NCBI GenBank assembly: GCA_036245525.1
Contig: BTPG01000004.1
Location: 45,290,482-45,354,481 of the forward strand
Direction: 5' to 3'
From: Semisulcospira habei
Lineage: Eukaryota > Mollusca > Gastropoda > Semisulcospiridae
DNA length: 64,000 nt
The first letter of the stretch is position 1; every line of letters starts with the position of its first letter. The notes beneath the pieces were generated by a model. That model was given only the letters and a program-made list of their open reading frames with translations, ran no database searches and had not been told where the DNA came from. Positions 63,588 to 64,000 of the stretch are shown here, piece after piece. Made by a program: the position numbers and the translations under genes.

Positions 63588-64000
63588 CTTGCCGGAACTC
63601 GGTGTAGCAAAGGGAGGATACTCGTGCTTAACTTCCTTATTACAAATGGGAAAGGGCTATACGGGCCACGTACCTACGATAAACTGTGTGTCCCTACAAC
63701 TGACAATGCATGACAATGTACAAACGTGCTTCCCAGCACAAACTTTTATAGTACAACAACTTTCCAGAATAATCCACCGAATTCACACAACGCAACCAAT
63801 CAGAGCGGAACACGTAACCAAAACTCATAAATATTAAATAAAAAGAACTTTATAGAATAAACTACAATAGTCTACAAAAATGCGACTGCTAATTTCAGCC
63901 CCAAATCCCAGTGTGAAATGACGTCACACACAAGAGTATGGCAGACCGTTCACGACCTTTCATAATACAAACTGACTGGCTGCTGTGAAATTCACACGTA
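63588..64000. other. Likely upstream region of the SAP-domain exon
   Basis: AT-rich, no repeats recognised, no clear TATA box or CpG island. No other gene is seen. Confidence 0.4.

Overview
The window is eukaryotic genomic DNA: spliced genes with GT-AG introns, dense microsatellites, non-LTR retrotransposons (CR1/Rex1-like, RTE-like and a third LINE type), a tRNA-derived SINE and an exceptional load of short palindromic elements. A ciliary gene of the DRC3 family, an invertebrate-style PKDCC (secreted kinase) relative and this repeat mix suggest a marine lophotrochozoan, most likely a mollusc. That is inference; no species can be read from the sequence.

Layout. Positions 1-13674 (+) hold all but about the first 30 codons of a DRC3 (LRRC48) gene in seven exons. 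Its 5.4-kb first visible intron contains a CR1/Rex1-like LINE that was itself split by a second LINE, with an 11-bp target duplication. Positions 13675-33594 contain no recognisable host gene. They hold an AGGTCA-rich interspersed repeat, a 4.5-kb foldback element with arms of about 1 kb and a dead reverse transcriptase inside, smaller foldbacks, a SINE and many hairpins. Positions 33595-46369 (-) hold the last four exons of a PKDCC/VLK-like gene. Its 10.8-kb intron carries three minisatellites (23, 29 and 44 bp), a LINE copy broken by a few small lesions and an RTE fragment inserted in a hairpin element. Positions 46370-61150 are almost wholly hairpin elements and microsatellites. Positions 61800-63587 are AT-rich and nearly free of hairpins, and hold a THAP-domain exon (+) and a SAP-domain exon (-) pointing at each other.

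The dominant signal is about 80 long palindromes in a few families, called H1 to H15 here. Families H2, H3, H4 and H5 differ in their cores but share TTAA at their borders and similar outer ends (TTAAC[C/T]C followed by a pyrimidine/A-rich TT). This looks like non-autonomous elements moved by one TTAA-targeting (piggyBac-like) transposase that is not in the window. In five of the ten acceptor sites that can be placed, a palindrome ends only 12-31 nt upstream of the exon, which puts the likely branch-point zone in or against a hairpin arm.

The host genes show no functional grouping: DRC3 acts in the axonemal dynein regulatory complex, PKDCC in the secretory pathway, and the THAP and SAP exons are DNA-binding modules of unknown genes. 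The region is best read as a few ordinary genes whose introns and flanks are being shaped by palindromic elements.
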